A stretch of DNA of 6,503 nt. Origin: an uncultured bacterium (lineage in GTDB: Bacteria > Patescibacteriota > Minisyncoccia > Phycocordibacterales > UBA1006). A program made the position numbers and the translations under genes. Position 1 is the first letter of the stretch, and each line of letters starts with the position of its first letter. The stretch is taken from contig CAIXMG010000043.1 of the NCBI GenBank assembly GCA_903920485.1, forward strand, positions 1-6,503, in the 5' to 3' direction. This document shows, piece after piece, positions 6,104 through 6,503 of the stretch. The notes beneath the pieces are model-generated. The model ran no database searches. It was given only the letters and a program-made list of their open reading frames with translations, and was not told the origin of the DNA.

Positions 6104-6478
6104 ATGTACTCACGGAATTTTTATAACAAGAACCTAAGAGATGCGTCGCGTCAGCTCAGAAACAACATGACGCCTGCCGAAGAAAAACTGTGGCAAGAAT
6201 ACCTTCGGTATTCAAAACCAAGGGTCCATCGTCAGCGACCGATGGGAAACTTTATCGTAGACTTCTATATTCCTAAAGCACAATTGATTATCGAGATTGA
6301 TGGAAACCACCATTTTGATGAAAAGGCCATTGCCAAAGACAGGGAACGAACCTTGTTCTTCAACGAAATAGGGCTCGAGATTCTTAGATTTGAAAATCAT
6401 CAAGTCTTTGATTCTTTTTCAGATGTGTGCGAGACCATTCAAAAGAAGGTGCAGTCACGATTACAAGACACCCCCTAA
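6104..6478 (+). CDS. DUF559 endonuclease-like protein (PD-(D/E)XK / Vsr-like fold)
   Basis: This 124-residue protein matches the whole DUF559 domain: LRNNMTPAEEKLWQ (18-31), RVHRQRPMGNFIVDFYI (40-56), LIIEIDGNHH (61-70), a KDRERTLFFNEIG helix (78-90) and LEILRFEN (91-98). The acidic residues D53, E64 and D66 with H69/H70 are placed like the catalytic core of Vsr-type and PD-(D/E)XK nucleases, so DNA cleavage or nicking is likely but unproven. ATG 6104 is the first start after the in-frame TGA at 6077-6079. A weak Shine-Dalgarno (GGTAGGG, 6089-6095) lies 8 nt upstream. The last residues (DTP) and the stop are encoded by the right inverted repeat. It is transcribed away from the operon. It could be an active homing-like nuclease, a remnant of a restriction or repair system, or the mobility factor of the surrounding repeat unit. 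Confidence 0.92.
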   Translation: MYSRNFYNKNLRDASRQLRNNMTPAEEKLWQEYLRYSKPRVHRQRPMGNFIVDFYIPKAQLIIEIDGNHHFDEKAIAKDRERTLFFNEIGLEILRFENHQVFDSFSDVCETIQKKVQSRLQDTP

Positions 6479-6501
6479 CCCCCTCTGAAAGAGGGGGAAC
6501 C
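6468..6501 (-). repeat. Right 34-bp inverted repeat with internal palindrome
   Basis: This is the exact reverse complement of the left repeat, with the same 8-bp stem (6479-6486 with 6490-6497). Its inner end overlaps the DUF559 gene and contains the stop codon TAA at 6476-6478. The window stops 2 bp after it. Confidence 0.9.
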
Positions 6502-6503
6502 CG

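Larger units (their letters stand above)
6018..6501 (+). mobile_element. Candidate inverted-repeat-bounded DUF559 element
   Basis: Perfect 34-bp inverted repeats at 6018-6051 and 6468-6501 enclose one gene, giving a unit of 484 bp. The repeats are GC-rich while the gene body is visibly AT-richer than the operon (one line near 6361-6420 is about one third GC), consistent with acquisition. There is no known transposase, and the encoded protein is nuclease-like. The flank on the right is only 2 bp, so a target-site duplication cannot be tested. Alternatives are a cargo gene inserted between two copies of a dispersed palindromic repeat, or a cassette moved by homologous recombination between repeats. 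Confidence 0.55.

Overview
The window looks like a piece of a Candidate Phyla Radiation (Patescibacteria, Parcubacteria-like) genome. The evidence is indirect: a small methyltransferase of a type I associate with these genomes; a membrane-anchored solute-binding protein with no transporter genes beside it; a protein ending in a T4SS (VirB2-like) pilin domain; and two secreted proteins built from Ig-like repeats plus a four-cysteine module with a Trp-x-Trp core. GC is roughly 50%. All complete genes end in TAA and the standard code reads cleanly, with no in-frame TGA. No rRNA, tRNA, CRISPR array or classical transposase is present.

Positions 1-5957 (minus strand) read as one four-gene operon, in transcription order: class I SAM methyltransferase (5430-5957), anchored family-1 solute-binding protein (4062-5414), chimeric secreted protein with a C-terminal T4SS-pilin-like membrane domain (2351-4069), and a very long secreted Ig-like repeat protein (from 2331, still open at position 1). 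The gaps are 15 nt, an 8-nt overlap and 19 nt, so co-transcription is very likely. A near-consensus promoter inside the end of the pilin gene probably also drives the last gene, apparently with a leaderless or nearly leaderless mRNA.

The last two genes share the same Ig-like repeat followed by the same four-Cys module, and both signal peptides end in ALAAT. They are therefore built from one module pool. With the anchored binding protein they suggest an envelope structure for adhesion or capture, possibly pilus-like. That role is inference.

Positions 6018-6501 (plus strand) form a compact unit: a DUF559 endonuclease-like gene bounded by perfect 34-bp inverted repeats, each with an internal 8-bp-stem palindrome. 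The right repeat supplies the gene's stop codon, and the window ends 2 bp beyond it. This is the best candidate in the window for a poorly described mobile or selfish element.
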